From contig NC_067197.1 in assembly GCF_000699445.3 (NCBI RefSeq), positions 9,120,152 to 9,184,151 of the forward strand: a stretch of DNA of 64,000 nt. The letters are read 5' to 3'. A program made the position numbers and the translations under genes. This DNA is from Schistosoma haematobium. Lineage: Eukaryota > Platyhelminthes > Trematoda > Strigeidida > Schistosomatidae. Below are positions 25,501-33,400 of the stretch, one piece after another. The notes under the pieces are model-generated. The model did no database searches. It worked only from the letters and a program-made list of their open reading frames with translations, and was not told the origin of the DNA. Position 1 is the first letter of the stretch, and each line of letters opens with the position of its first letter.

Positions 25501-26290
25501 GGTGTTCATATTTCCAGTCGTTATTGGTCACTTGTGTTGCCGTTTGCGGTGGTGATTGGCTTTATTAGAATCGAGCGAACTCATCATTAGTGGATACTAT
25601 GATCGAGTGGGCAAGTGAAAGTTCAAAGGTTATAACAAACAAAGACTAAATAATATATGTATTGGTCAGTTGGAGTGAACTTCTCATACGCTTTCGGTTA
25701 GATGAAATGGGTTTTTTCGTACATGAGGACTATCCACTGCAACTATTATTATAGAGTAGTGAACTAGTTATTACTTTTAGTATATTACTGAAATTTTAAC
25801 AGCATACAAATTAAGCACTGGATAGGTACGATCAATCAGATAGATTAGTTCAGGGCCGAACGATAAGAGGTGTTGATATGAGGACACTACTGGTCACGAT
25901 TCGGCTCAACTATCGAAAGAAACGGACGTACACCAATAGTTGAGAATATGGCTAAATTTTCCGGGGAACATATGTCTGAATTAATGAATATTTTGGTTCG
26001 GGTTAACCAATAAAAATCTCATACTCACTCTTGGCTTTTCACTCAATCGGGAGTTTGAGTTCGCGTATAGGGAAGGTATATATCAGTATCAGAAAACGGA
26101 TGACCGCCTCAACACAACAGAACTAATATTTGGCTACCACATAACTTTAGTTTAATTATTTGTATTTCAAATAGTAATGAAGAAATATTTCTTTTTCAAG
26201 AGTACATTAGATGCATCGGAATTGAAAGAAAGAATTGAAGAGGAATATCTAAATGAGAAGAAACAACTCCAAGAATTATCAACCACTTGA
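1536..26290 (+). CDS. IFT80: Intraflagellar transport protein 80 homologue (IFT-B subunit), 19 exons
   Basis: Exons joined by GT-AG sites, all in phase from exon 2: 1638-1875, 1911-2021, 2059-2127, 2171-2280, 2320-2409, 2441-2578, 3967-4265, 5913-5987, 8432-8595, 10186-10250, 12523-12658, 13518-13665, 16204-16378, 17786-17875, 19844-19925, 21235-21325, 24549-24676, 26175-26290 (TGA 26288-26290). Exon 1 is provisional: ATG 1536 (MKIK), perhaps spliced near 1550. Exons 2-19 give 774 residues; human IFT80 has 777. The product follows human IFT80 along its length, with short shared blocks such as [21 protein letters not shown], SAxEDCKYKVWD, EFRDRV and the GKxLGDGK stretch, then DKVxYI and a basic, helical C-terminal tail. 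IFT80 is a two-propeller WD40 protein with a helical C-terminal repeat domain in IFT-B, which carries anterograde cargo along cilia and flagella. Schistosomes have cilia on miracidia, flame cells and sensory endings, and flagellated sperm. No frame break is seen. The identification is firm; exon 1 is the weak point. Confidence 0.93.
1876..2440 (+). other. Cluster of five micro-introns in IFT80
   Basis: Introns 1876-1910 (35 bp), 2022-2058 (37), 2128-2170 (43), 2281-2319 (39) and 2410-2440 (31) all begin GT and end AG. Each restores the frame of a conserved WD40 protein. Every intron downstream of 2578 is at least about 0.86 kb. Tiny introns near 5' ends are a known trait of schistosome genes. 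Confidence 0.9.
2579..7680. other. IFT80 introns 7, 8 and most of 9
   Basis: Apart from exons 8 (3967-4265) and 9 (5913-5987) I see only AT-rich intronic sequence here, with no confidently assigned repeat, RNA gene or further coding exon. The reverse-strand open frame at 4035-4223 is the shadow of exon 8. Confidence 0.5.
7690..7960 (+). repeat. tRNA-derived SINE with hammerhead-like 3' part, interrupted by another retroposon
   Basis: The left part holds an A-box-like stretch (GGCTGAGCGTTCGC) and CCGAAGG, as in the better SINE copies of this window. The right part (7893-7950) resembles the hammerhead region, but the core reads CTAAGCA and the GAAA box is lost, so it should be inactive. A 120-bp insert (7773-7892) splits the two parts and is flanked by GCGCACT duplicated at 7766-7772 and 7893-7899. 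Confidence 0.6.
7773..7892 (-). mobile_element. 3' fragment of the 480-bp A-tailed retroposon, nested in a SINE
   Basis: It matches, in reverse orientation, the 3' end of the copies at 20690-21160, 44950-45460 and 45970-46449: the shared words are TTGGTACAAG, GTGCCACACA and ATTTGTGTG. The flanking 7-bp duplication GCGCACT marks it as a secondary insertion into an older SINE. Confidence 0.65.
8159..8398 (+). other. Unexplained open stretch in IFT80 intron 9
   Basis: About 80 codons are open without a stop from 8149 to 8397. A TTTATAG acceptor-like site lies just before 8159 and a GTAAAT donor-like site at 8332. The residue mix looks coding-like ([17 protein letters not shown] is part of it). 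Joined to exon 9 in the IFT80 frame it would hit a stop at once, so it is not part of the conserved protein. It could be a poison exon, an exon of something else, a mobile-element relic or chance. Confidence 0.3.
8596..10185. other. IFT80 intron 10
   Basis: AT-rich intron. The only part I can relate to other sequence in the window is a weak SINE relic on the - strand at about 9860-10000, described separately. The open frame at 9085-9294 has no recognisable features. Confidence 0.5.
9860..10000 (-). repeat. Degenerate tRNA-derived SINE relic
   Basis: On the - strand a B-box-like GGGTTCAAATC follows an A-box-like GGCTGATTCCTTGAC, with the spacing seen in the better SINE copies. The hammerhead part is not recognisable. 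The call rests on layout and short motifs only. Confidence 0.35.
10385..10650 (+). repeat. Possible LTR or promoter-like repeat fragment
   Basis: It is less AT-rich than its surroundings, with a CCAAT-like GATTGGTCA and a TATA-like AATATATATAG about 35 bases further on, followed by a pyrimidine-rich stretch. The pattern resembles an LTR promoter, but no paired LTR, primer-binding site or internal coding region is present. Confidence 0.25.
11065..11490 (+). mobile_element. Possible solo LTR in IFT80 intron 11
   Basis: A block distinct in composition contains a TATATATAAG box at about 11284-11293. A GC-richer, pyrimidine-rich stretch with GCTCGCTCG and CTTCTCTCTCTAG follows, as expected of U3-R-U5 organisation. 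A short stretch near 23380-23450 looks weakly related (a shared TTTTATGCT followed by TATA-like sequence). No polymerase or gag remains nearby. Boundaries are approximate. Confidence 0.35.
11900..12196 (-). repeat. tRNA-derived SINE, left arm of an inverted pair
   Basis: On the - strand it reads A-box GGTCTAGAGGTTAAG, B-box GGGTTCGAGTCCC, then a hammerhead-like part with stem II and GACGAAAA intact but the first core base changed (ATGAAGA instead of CTGAAGA). Its 5' part (12102-12196) is shared head-to-head with the SINE on the other strand. Confidence 0.7.
12102..12440 (+). repeat. tRNA-derived SINE, right arm of an inverted pair
   Basis: It reads A-box-like GGCTCAGTAAGCG, B-box GAGTTCGAGTACG and then CTGAGGA with an intact stem II (GTCCCATACTAGGA). 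The GAAA element has become GAGT and the cleavage region is lost, so the ribozyme is broken. It faces the - strand copy ending at 11900, so the two can form an imperfect hairpin in RNA. Confidence 0.65.
12842..13205 (+). mobile_element. Old 5'-truncated fragment of RTE family A
   Basis: It matches the 3' third of the family A element: the AGTATTCGATCA region, the stretch corresponding to [17 protein letters not shown], and the block with GTAGGTTGGAAA and CCATGAAGTCATTGAC. It has many substitutions and stops and no intact frame. It lies in IFT80 intron 12 in sense orientation. Confidence 0.65.
14400..14720 (-). repeat. Degenerate tRNA-derived SINE with long 5' part
   Basis: On the - strand it shows the 5' part also seen at 36540-36680 (GAGGCAGTTA, CGTGACTAGTGGAGT), an A-box relic (AAGGTTAAGGGCTCG) and a decayed hammerhead end with the terminal CAATGGTTGCC. 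The hammerhead core is not preserved. Confidence 0.5.
14895..14985 (+). repeat. Sm-alpha-type hammerhead remnant
   Basis: GGTACATCCAA is followed by CTGATGA (14918-14924), a shortened stem II (GTT...AAC), GAAAC (14939-14943) and an ATC triplet at 14948-14950. The core bases are kept, but stems I and III are weakened by substitutions. The tRNA-like upstream half is not recognisable. Confidence 0.5.
15320..15440 (+). repeat. Degenerate tRNA-derived SINE relic
   Basis: A-box-like GACTCAGTAAGTTC and B-box-like GGGTTTGATCCCCGG occur with suitable spacing, followed by sequence that has lost hammerhead identity. It sits just beside the LINE insertion at 15503. Confidence 0.4.
15503..16108 (-). mobile_element. 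5'-truncated RTE family B insertion with 13-bp target duplication
   Basis: It matches 40818-41420 closely over its whole length. On the - strand the 3' part of the reverse-transcriptase ORF stays open for 129 codons (with ISKKCWKW and [13 protein letters not shown]), and a TAAGTACG-like tail ends the element. GTTTTTAAAATAC is duplicated at 15490-15502 and 16109-16121. The intact frame and clean duplication point to a fairly recent insertion, antisense to IFT80 in intron 13. Confidence 0.85.
16379..17430. other. IFT80 intron 14, left part
   Basis: AT-rich intron. A segment at about 16560-16700 vaguely resembles 22440-22560 (AGAGCAAACAGTA versus AGAGAATACAGTA context), perhaps an old dispersed repeat. 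I see nothing firmer. Confidence 0.3.
17430..17560 (-). repeat. Sm-alpha-type SINE fragment with broken hammerhead
   Basis: On the - strand ATACATCCCA is followed by CTGACAA, ACCAAATACGA, GGGA in place of GAAA, and GCGTTCTGAATTCC. The order matches the Sm-alpha hammerhead, but core positions and the GAAA box are mutated, so it should not cleave. Confidence 0.45.
17876..19050. other. IFT80 intron 15, left part
   Basis: Mostly AT-rich. A block at about 18060-18310 is less AT-rich and holds the repeated word TTTCTAGAAAT at two sites. It may be an unidentified repeat. No coding signal is supported. Confidence 0.3.
19060..19310. mobile_element. RTE family B relic with inverted 5' segment
   Basis: 19060-19190 is a diverged family B 3' end on the - strand (TGTTACTCCTCGTGGAGGAGCA, compare 23160). 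19190-19310 matches the family B 5' leader on the + strand (AGGGTTACTACCGGTCTCAAG, AACCCCACTCCGTAGAAAAC; compare the - strand at 43910-44000). The two pieces are joined head to head, the arrangement expected from twin-priming inversion. Confidence 0.6.
20684..21165 (-). mobile_element. 480-bp A-tailed retroposon, copy 1
   Basis: GC-rich element lying on the - strand in IFT80 intron 16. Its start (GCCCCCAAATGCC) is at about 21160 and its tail (AAATAAAAATTAAATAAATA) at about 20685. On the - strand a frame of 95 codons is open at 20860-21147 and is similar in the other copies (it includes [15 protein letters not shown]). I see no convincing pol III boxes. Its family is not recognised. Confidence 0.75.
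21549..22176 (+). mobile_element. 5'-truncated RTE family A insertion with 9-bp target duplication
   Basis: It aligns with the 3' end of the family A element: [31 protein letters not shown] and the distal [10 protein letters not shown] block, ending in a TGACTGGCTGACTG tail. GATAAATGA occurs at 21540-21548 and again at 22177-22185, as a target-site duplication. Frame breaks are present. It lies in IFT80 intron 17, sense orientation. Confidence 0.8.
23150..23375 (-). mobile_element. 3' end fragment of RTE family B
   Basis: ACTTACGCCTGTTACTCCTC begins a match to the 3' end of family B, continuing through the CCGACGTAATGTGTTCTTTG block (compare 40825-41030). The frame is broken. Sequence just beyond it, to about 23450, may belong to the LTR-like block at 11065. 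Confidence 0.7.
23800..23950 (+). repeat. tRNA-derived SINE with near-complete hammerhead
   Basis: The B-box GGGTTCGAGTCCG is exact. CTGAAGA (23869-23875), GACGAAAA and GTC (23900-23902) follow in order. Stem I is a perfect 6-bp pairing (GCACTG 23863-23868 with CAGTGC 23903-23908). Stem II and stem III are weakened by substitutions. The A-box half is shortened. It lies in IFT80 intron 17 in sense orientation. Confidence 0.75.
24245..24420 (+). repeat. Sm-alpha-type SINE, well preserved
   Basis: A-box-like GGTAGCTAAGTGGATAACG and B-box-like GAGTTCAAGTC are followed by a hammerhead region at 24340-24393. The layout and the ribozyme words match the S. mansoni satellite/SINE hammerhead as I remember it. 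It lies in the sense orientation within IFT80 intron 17. Confidence 0.85.
24340..24393 (+). ncRNA. Type I hammerhead ribozyme motif (Sm-alpha)
   Basis: The core CTGACGA is at 24351-24357, stem II GTCCCAAATAGGAC is fully complementary, and GAAAC is at 24372-24376. The predicted cleavage follows the ATC triplet ending at 24383, and the stem I strand CTGG comes after it. CUGACGA agrees with the CUGANGA consensus and AUC with the NUH rule. One defect is visible: the triplet's first base is A, giving a C-A mismatch in the very short stem III. An inserted G also perturbs outer stem I. Activity may be reduced. Confidence 0.8.
24677..26174. other. IFT80 intron 18
   Basis: AT-rich intron with no repeat I can name. 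A block at 25440-25680 is less AT-rich, with CCAAT-like and TATA-like words, and may be a mobile-element remnant. No coding exon is supported. Confidence 0.35.
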
Positions 26291-27398
26291 AAAATATATC
26301 AAACAATGTACGAGCATGTATATGAACCGCATATTTTTCAAAAACGTGTTTACCCTTATGATTCACTATTAATAATAACGATCAAAATTCGATCGTTGTT
26401 TCTCAATTATGCTGTGATTTCACATTTTTGAAGTTAATTCTCTATATTGACTAACGTAGTTGGAGTTTTTGATTCTTGGATTACTGACCACCACAGAAAT
26501 AGATTACTATTGCAGCTACCTAGTTAGATATCTACAGCTGCCATTCTATCCGCTCTAGATACCTTGATTGATATCAGGAGAGAATTAGTGATTCATTACT
26601 GTGCCGGAAAATCACTATGACAAACAGATTCACCTGAACGATGATTGCTTTAGCTTTACCGATGGAAAGAAGGCATGTCTAGTAGAGTAGCGGTTCCAGC
26701 TATTCTTCACTCAACTGCCCTTTAACAATTTCACTCTGGACATCATAAGAAGTTTTCAACTTTGATTAAAGTCAAGAGGCAACATCAACGTTCAATAGAT
26801 GCTGGAGATAAACTATTAAAAGTTAGCAAAAAAGTTACTGAACAAAGCTTTAAGGCATTTTTCATCATTCTAATCGTTTTATCTCAGTGTGAATCACTGA
26901 CGAATTCTTCCCTGACGTTTTTGCAAAGTTTAAACAACTACTTTATGGTCTTCTCTTATTCGTATACTTTTACACTACCCACAATGGTCCCATTGAATTC
27001 TTGTCAATCTACATGTAAACTACTTGATATCAGGGACCGACTTAAGCTAGAAATTCATTGAAGACCAGAACGTGATGGCGAGCCGTTTTGTCTTAGTAAA
27101 GCATTCCTTAGAAGTGAGTATTCGCAGCCCGATCACCTGGAGTTGGATCCAGGACTTTCGGTCATGAGTTTGAGCACGACCTCTAGACCACTGAGACGGA
27201 ATACACTGATGAATATGTCGAACTTTAATCAATTCACTATATTAAACGACCGTCTCACACTATCTAAGGTGGGTAACAGTCTTACAACCGATACATTTGT
27301 ATGGCTCATCATGTATTTTTAAAATAAGATTTCCTCCTAACAACTAACCGATCCTCTTTAAATCACGTTAAAAAACTAGCTTGAATTAGATTACAAAA
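26291..27398. other. Intergenic gap between the convergent IFT80 and AQR genes
   Basis: It holds the IFT80 3' flank, with no canonical AATAAA seen close to the stop, then a SINE relic on the - strand at 27100-27310, then the AQR 3' end. The open frame at 26762-27061 shows no conserved features and is not called. Confidence 0.5.
27100..27310 (-). repeat. tRNA-derived SINE, degenerate
   Basis: On the - strand it reads CGTCTCAGTGGTCTAGAGGTCGTGC (A-box region) and GACCGAAAGTCCTGGATCCAACTCC (B-box region), as in the 11900 and 36400 copies. The hammerhead end is missing. Confidence 0.6.
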
Positions 27399-27404
27399 TT
27401 TATT
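27399..27404 (-). terminator. Poly(A) signal of AQR
   Basis: AATAAA on the - strand lies 54 bases beyond the AQR stop codon (27459-27461) and is followed by T-rich sequence. It is the first canonical signal downstream of the stop. Confidence 0.6.
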
Positions 27405-27458
27405 CTATACAGTCAACATAATAAAAGCATAGTGAGACATCACTAAACATAGAAAATA

Positions 27459-30400
27459 TTAATTAGTATCTGCCATTTCCACAGAATTATCAGCGTTCGC
27501 TTCATCTGTATTGTTGGTAGTAGTAGTAGTAGGAGTACCGATAGAAACGTCAGAGGCATCATCATTATCAACCAACATAAGACTAGCAGTATGATCTAAT
27601 CCTTGACTGATACCCATAACATCACCACTATGATTATTTTCGGTAGTAGCCGACTCCAGCCGTTGCTGTTGTTCTTGAGGCAATTTATTTAAATCTGTGC
27701 TTGAAATGGATAAACTAGACGATGAATCATTGCCGATAGTAATATCTTTTGAGTTAACAGTAGTAGTAGTAGTACCAGTATTCGATATTGTTATCGTTTT
27801 ATTCTGTACGTGTTGTTGTTTTTGTAATTGAGTCATTAAATATTGCAATTTTTGATCGTATAATTCACGAACATAATTGCTCATTTGTGGCATATCTTTA
27901 ATGATCAAAGGTGGTTGATTAAGATCATGATCAGTTTGTAGACGATGTTGTTTTTTCCGTACCGTTGGACTACGGGGATCCTAAGTTATTTTGTTTTAGA
28001 AGAAAAAAGTTAATTGGTTTAAAATTGACTGCATTGCAAAGGAGATATACGTATGAATAGCAAATACGCTAACTGAAAAGTTAGTATTAGATATTTTACC
28101 TGTGAAAGAGTGAGTAATACTGAGGTTAGACACATGATATTAGGTAAATATGGAGAATCGTTTGAAGTAGTGAGTCTTTATCGACTAAAGTGATTGGGAT
28201 ATGTTATACGTGTCTACTTTGGCTGATGTAGAAGTGGATTGAAAGAAAACTAGGGGAAATCAAACAAGAACGTAACATAAGTTCACGAAGTCATTGACTG
28301 TTGGATTGAGTTGTGTTGGTAGGGGCACAAATCTAGCCGAAGTTCATACAATTACCGTAAACAATTGATGTGGATGTTGAGTGACACTATTTCGGGACAG
28401 GAAGCATTGACACAGATGAATTTACTCTTTATATTCCTATTAAATAATCAGTTCCAAAATTATTTTATACTTTTTTATTCCACAAGTTCATTTATTTTTT
28501 TCTTGAGTTATGTCGTCTATGCCTTGTCCTTTCATGTACTGTTAAAAACTAAACTCAATTAGTCTCTCTGTGCTAATATAGTATGACAACTTGGACTGAT
28601 GCGCATAAATACAAGATTCTACGTTGTGTACGAGTGACTGACCGACCACTCGTAAGTAAACTATATAACTATCAGGATATTTGCGCAAGGTGTGATAATT
28701 CACGTGATTTATTGTAATTGTTGGGCATACAAATTAATTTAATCACATCCGGTTAACCATTTTTGTCCCCGTTTGGCTCCAGTATTATCGAACGATAACG
28801 ATGTTAATAGGATATACATAGTACACTTATCTTTGTATTTATCCTACCGACTAAACACGTTTAGAACAAAATTGTGTATTAAAAATAGAAATAAGAGTGT
28901 TTCGGATGGGTATACATTCGTTTATGCACTAAAAGATAGGTCGATAAAGTAGCGACCATTCAACAAATAACGACTAATCTGATCAATATTATGTACTATA
29001 TTCATGTATATGTGATGAGAACTACGTTGTTTAACTATGAGTTGTAGTGAAACACCACTGAAATAAATATGATATAACGGCAGAATATAAATGTTTACCG
29101 TTTCTTACATCACACTACTATGACACGATTTTACGACTGGCAACCGAAATTACACTACAACTGAACCGGATACTCGATCGATAAGACATACACAGACTGG
29201 ATCACGTTATACCACATATCTGATTCAAGACCGACACTTTATTCAACGCAATTCTCAGCAGTCACATGAGTTAGGAGTTGGTTAGAACCAATCGGTAGGA
29301 ATCTATGAACTTAAGTCTCGTGCTAAATAGAACTAGTCAACATGACTAGATCCAACCATATTCAACGCGATATGGACTCATTTAAACTAATGGTCACACT
29401 GCAACTTGATCGGTAGCAGTTTGTATTCTCGCATTAATGATGCTAATCTTTGCAACTTATCCATCATTGTTGGCACATGTGCATCCTAAGTGCTTTGGGA
29501 TGTTATTTAAATCTAAGAAACCCATTAACAAACAAGATGTATTCTGACATTCAAGTGTGTCGTAGAAACTGAGTAGATTACCGTAGAACTGCTTTACTAG
29601 TGCGTTAAATCAATCGATTGTGAGCTTAAATGAGTGAAACAGAAAAAAATATTAAAGTCGAATTAATCCATGTTATAAATTGAAAATGGAGAACTTTAAG
29701 TCGATTGAGTCTTAAATAGTACAAATTACTAACATAACAAAACAAAATAACTTCATTGGTAAGGCTGAGAACAGTTCATATACAAAATGTAAGAACAAAT
29801 TAAGTCTTGATTACGATGATAACAAAGAGTTAGATGCTACTCAGTTAACACATAAACTCAATAGCGTACAGAATGAGATCATCCATGTATCTTATATACA
29901 GCGATACCTCATTGATTAAACCACTCATCATATTTTCAACATACGACATATATACATCAACTAAGAGAGAAATGAAGTTTTCCAATAGGTAATAAGAGTA
30001 ATTTTTTCAATAATGCTACTGAACTAATTGTGATCCAAAAGGGAAGACCCATGACTCCATATAGGCCTAGTTATTTTGTTTATTATTATTCAATCGATGT
30101 GAAGTTTATCATTTCCAATTAATAAAATGGATTAATTCAGCTTCAATATTTTGTCAATTGCAATATAAAAATGATCATTTTGGATTAATAAGTGTAGAGA
30201 CTGATAACGAAGTTATCGAAAACGATCTAGTACTCTATTGTCAAACAGATAATAGCTTTACGTCTTCGTTTCACAGCGTTAATGAAAGCTTATGAACTAT
30301 TTGAAAGAATTTTTATAAAAGAAGTTATATGATATGACAGAATTAATCCCCCCAAAGAAACTTACAATCCATACTTCCCATGGTGTTAGGTGTAGCTCAG

Positions 30401-33400
30401 TCGGTTTCATTTGTTTACTTTCATCAGATGTACGATTTAAAAGTAAATCAAAAGCAGGTTTTAATTCTGGACAATTGGCAAATTGTTCAATTCTAGCAAA
30501 TATATACAATCCAAGCCTGGCACGTGATAAAGCAACAATTAAACGGCGAACATCACGTAAATGACCAACAGTACGTGTACGTACTAATGAAACTAGTACA
30601 TAATCGTTTTGTTGACCCTAAATAATAATAATAATAAACTGTCGTTAGTTATTAGCCCAGACGGGGTGAACAAAATAAATTAACTCTAAGTAAAGAGTAA
30701 AATCCTACTTAATTAACTAGGTGAACCACCATCGACTGAGATAGTCAGGATATGTAATTAAATATGCCAATCCATCGACTATCTCAAAGCGCGATGATGG
30801 CAAGTGTAGAAGTAGGTAGGTAGAAAGCTAGAGGGTGGCCAAACCAAGATGTGGCACCAGTCCATGAATACCCTGATTGTTGAACTGAGCCATATAGATA
30901 GATGCAGACTACCTGGTTGAAGTTCGCGTGGTCATTGTAAACAATGGGTAGAGGTTTTGGGTGAGGTGGCTTAAAGTTGTTTACAATCGCGCAAAAAGAT
31001 TTATACTGTATTTTATGCAATCTTGAGTTTTAAAATAACTGTTTATTCCAAAAATCCAAATTTTCTTGTTGAACAGTGTCTTCCTTCGATACCTGATTTT
31101 TTCTATTACCACTAAAACTTACTTCCTCTACTACTCTGGGATTCAGCCCGACAATCTCATCTCATTATGCTAATGGGGTGTGGCAACGTGAATCAATGTA
31201 TACATACGCCAGATTCTACGTTGCATACAACTGACCGATTAAATTATATTACACTCTCGAAGAACCAATATAGTACATGAAAAATTTGGTTGCCATTTCC
31301 TTAAAAGACAATAAATATTGAACCTAAAATTATGTGCGGTAAGTAACAAGTATTGAAATATATATATATATATATATGTCAGTTCGAGAATCGTTGGAAA
31401 TCAAGAAACAATGAATAGCCATTGTTCTTAGTCTAGGACTTGGCAATAGTTCCTATCTATGAATCTACCGGGAATCGAACACAAAACATTTAGGTTTCAC
31501 AGCACTCAAGGCAACTTTAGATAACCATTAAGTCGAAACGTAGAGGTTCATATATGCAACTGAATTTAATTTGTGATACTTTACGATTGGTATAAACCTA
31601 TTGTCTTAATAAACAGATGGTATGGGGATCGACTCGGTGTTGAAGAATGCACGGAGGAAACACGTTTTTTGTGGAAAACGACATTAGTTAGTGGACGACG
31701 AAGAATATTCAGAATTATAACGTTTGGCGCAAATTTAGACATTTAAAGAAACACTATGTATGGATTGGGCAAACTAAGATAACTCATTCAGTTATTCACA
31801 ATGCAGAAATGCAAACGTTGTTCAAGCATTCAACTTTTAATTTACTTAGATGATAAGTGCAAAACTATTTCCCGCCTATTCCAGCTTGAACAAAGAGTAG
31901 CATGCGGACCTGTAATTTGATCATCAAATTAGATCGACTATTTAATGAACATTAGGAAAATATAAACATTTTATTTCAGATTGTACCAATAGAATGGAAA
32001 TCGAAATTATTAAATCAAAGCTTGGTAATGATACCTACAATAGAATGGAAGGTTTTCACTCAGGATACTGTATGTGTATAGTATAGTAGAAGATATCGAA
32101 TAAACCATCCCAGACTTCCCATTCATGAAGTCGTCTATTACTAATGATGAATTGCGAATGGGTGACCATTTTAATTTTGATCAAAATCTAGCCGATCCAT
32201 TATGCGAATAAAAGATTAGGATAACGGTAAGCGAGTTGATAAATTCAGTGGAATGTGCTTTGTTGTAATCTTGTATTCACTGACTGTTATAAACATGTGA
32301 AACTGAGTTATTTACCAAGTGTACAGGTTTATTTACTTGGCTTTAAACTACCTTTTGCGTGAAAACTAGTAATTCTATATCCTCCTACACAGAGTATATG
32401 TCGTAGGGTTGGAACATGAGGTTTAATAGTCGAAAGTCATGTGTTTCGACCAATAAACAAACAGTGTATTACACCAATATAGGAAATTCAATAACTTGAT
32501 ATTAACAATTAGATCTAAAGACGTAGAGGTTAGAAGTTAGGGACTGTCCAATATGAAGAAAGTTCAAGATATGCGGGAAAACACTTATCCAATGTTAAAC
32601 AATACTTAGTTCAAACAGTGTCAATCTATAAAGATTTATTATTAAAATAGTAAAAAATACTACAAACAAAATAGATATATCTTGGTAGGGAAAAAAATAT
32701 GACAGCCATTTACTAGTATAAATAACATCTATCTTGGTTGCTTTAAACAGATATGTTGATGTATTAAACTATGAATTAATTATTCATAGATCTTCACGTA
32801 AGAATATAAGAGAATTAAGGGTGTTTTATGGTGTTATCTGGATTTAATGACACCAACTAATGTCGGTCTACAATGGATGGGAACTATCTATAGAATTAAA
32901 CTAGTGATCATAAAACCTCTCAACCAGAAGTAAGTTATGTTAAGGATTGAAAAAATCAACACTTGAAAGAAGATACACAAATATACGTGTAACAATCTAC
33001 TTTTCGTAAAACAATTCCAAGTTGACTTACTTGAAAACGATCGACAGTGGTTACTTTACTTGGATTTCCTAGTAAAGGATTTTGTGCACAACGAGCAGCT
33101 ATAACATCACGAATCAAATGTTTTTGACCATTGTAAGTAGTGAGTATTGTGATTTTTTCAGCTGGATAACCTAATATACGCATATACATGTAGACTGCAA
33201 CAACGTATTCAGCTTCTGCTAAATTTTGATAGAAGAATGGACTGGGTTCAGATTCACCGATACCTGTATAAGGATTATTGAAAAACAAAAACATGATGAT
33301 GAGACTTCAAATGTGTCAATATTGTCATTATAGAAGATAACTATCAGACTTACCTACAGGTTGATAGTTTATACTTTGAATGTTTTTACAAGATTATGTT

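Noticed and set aside
26762..27061. 99-codon open frame between IFT80 and AQR
   Set aside because: No conserved feature. It lies in the 3' flank of IFT80 and runs into a SINE relic.
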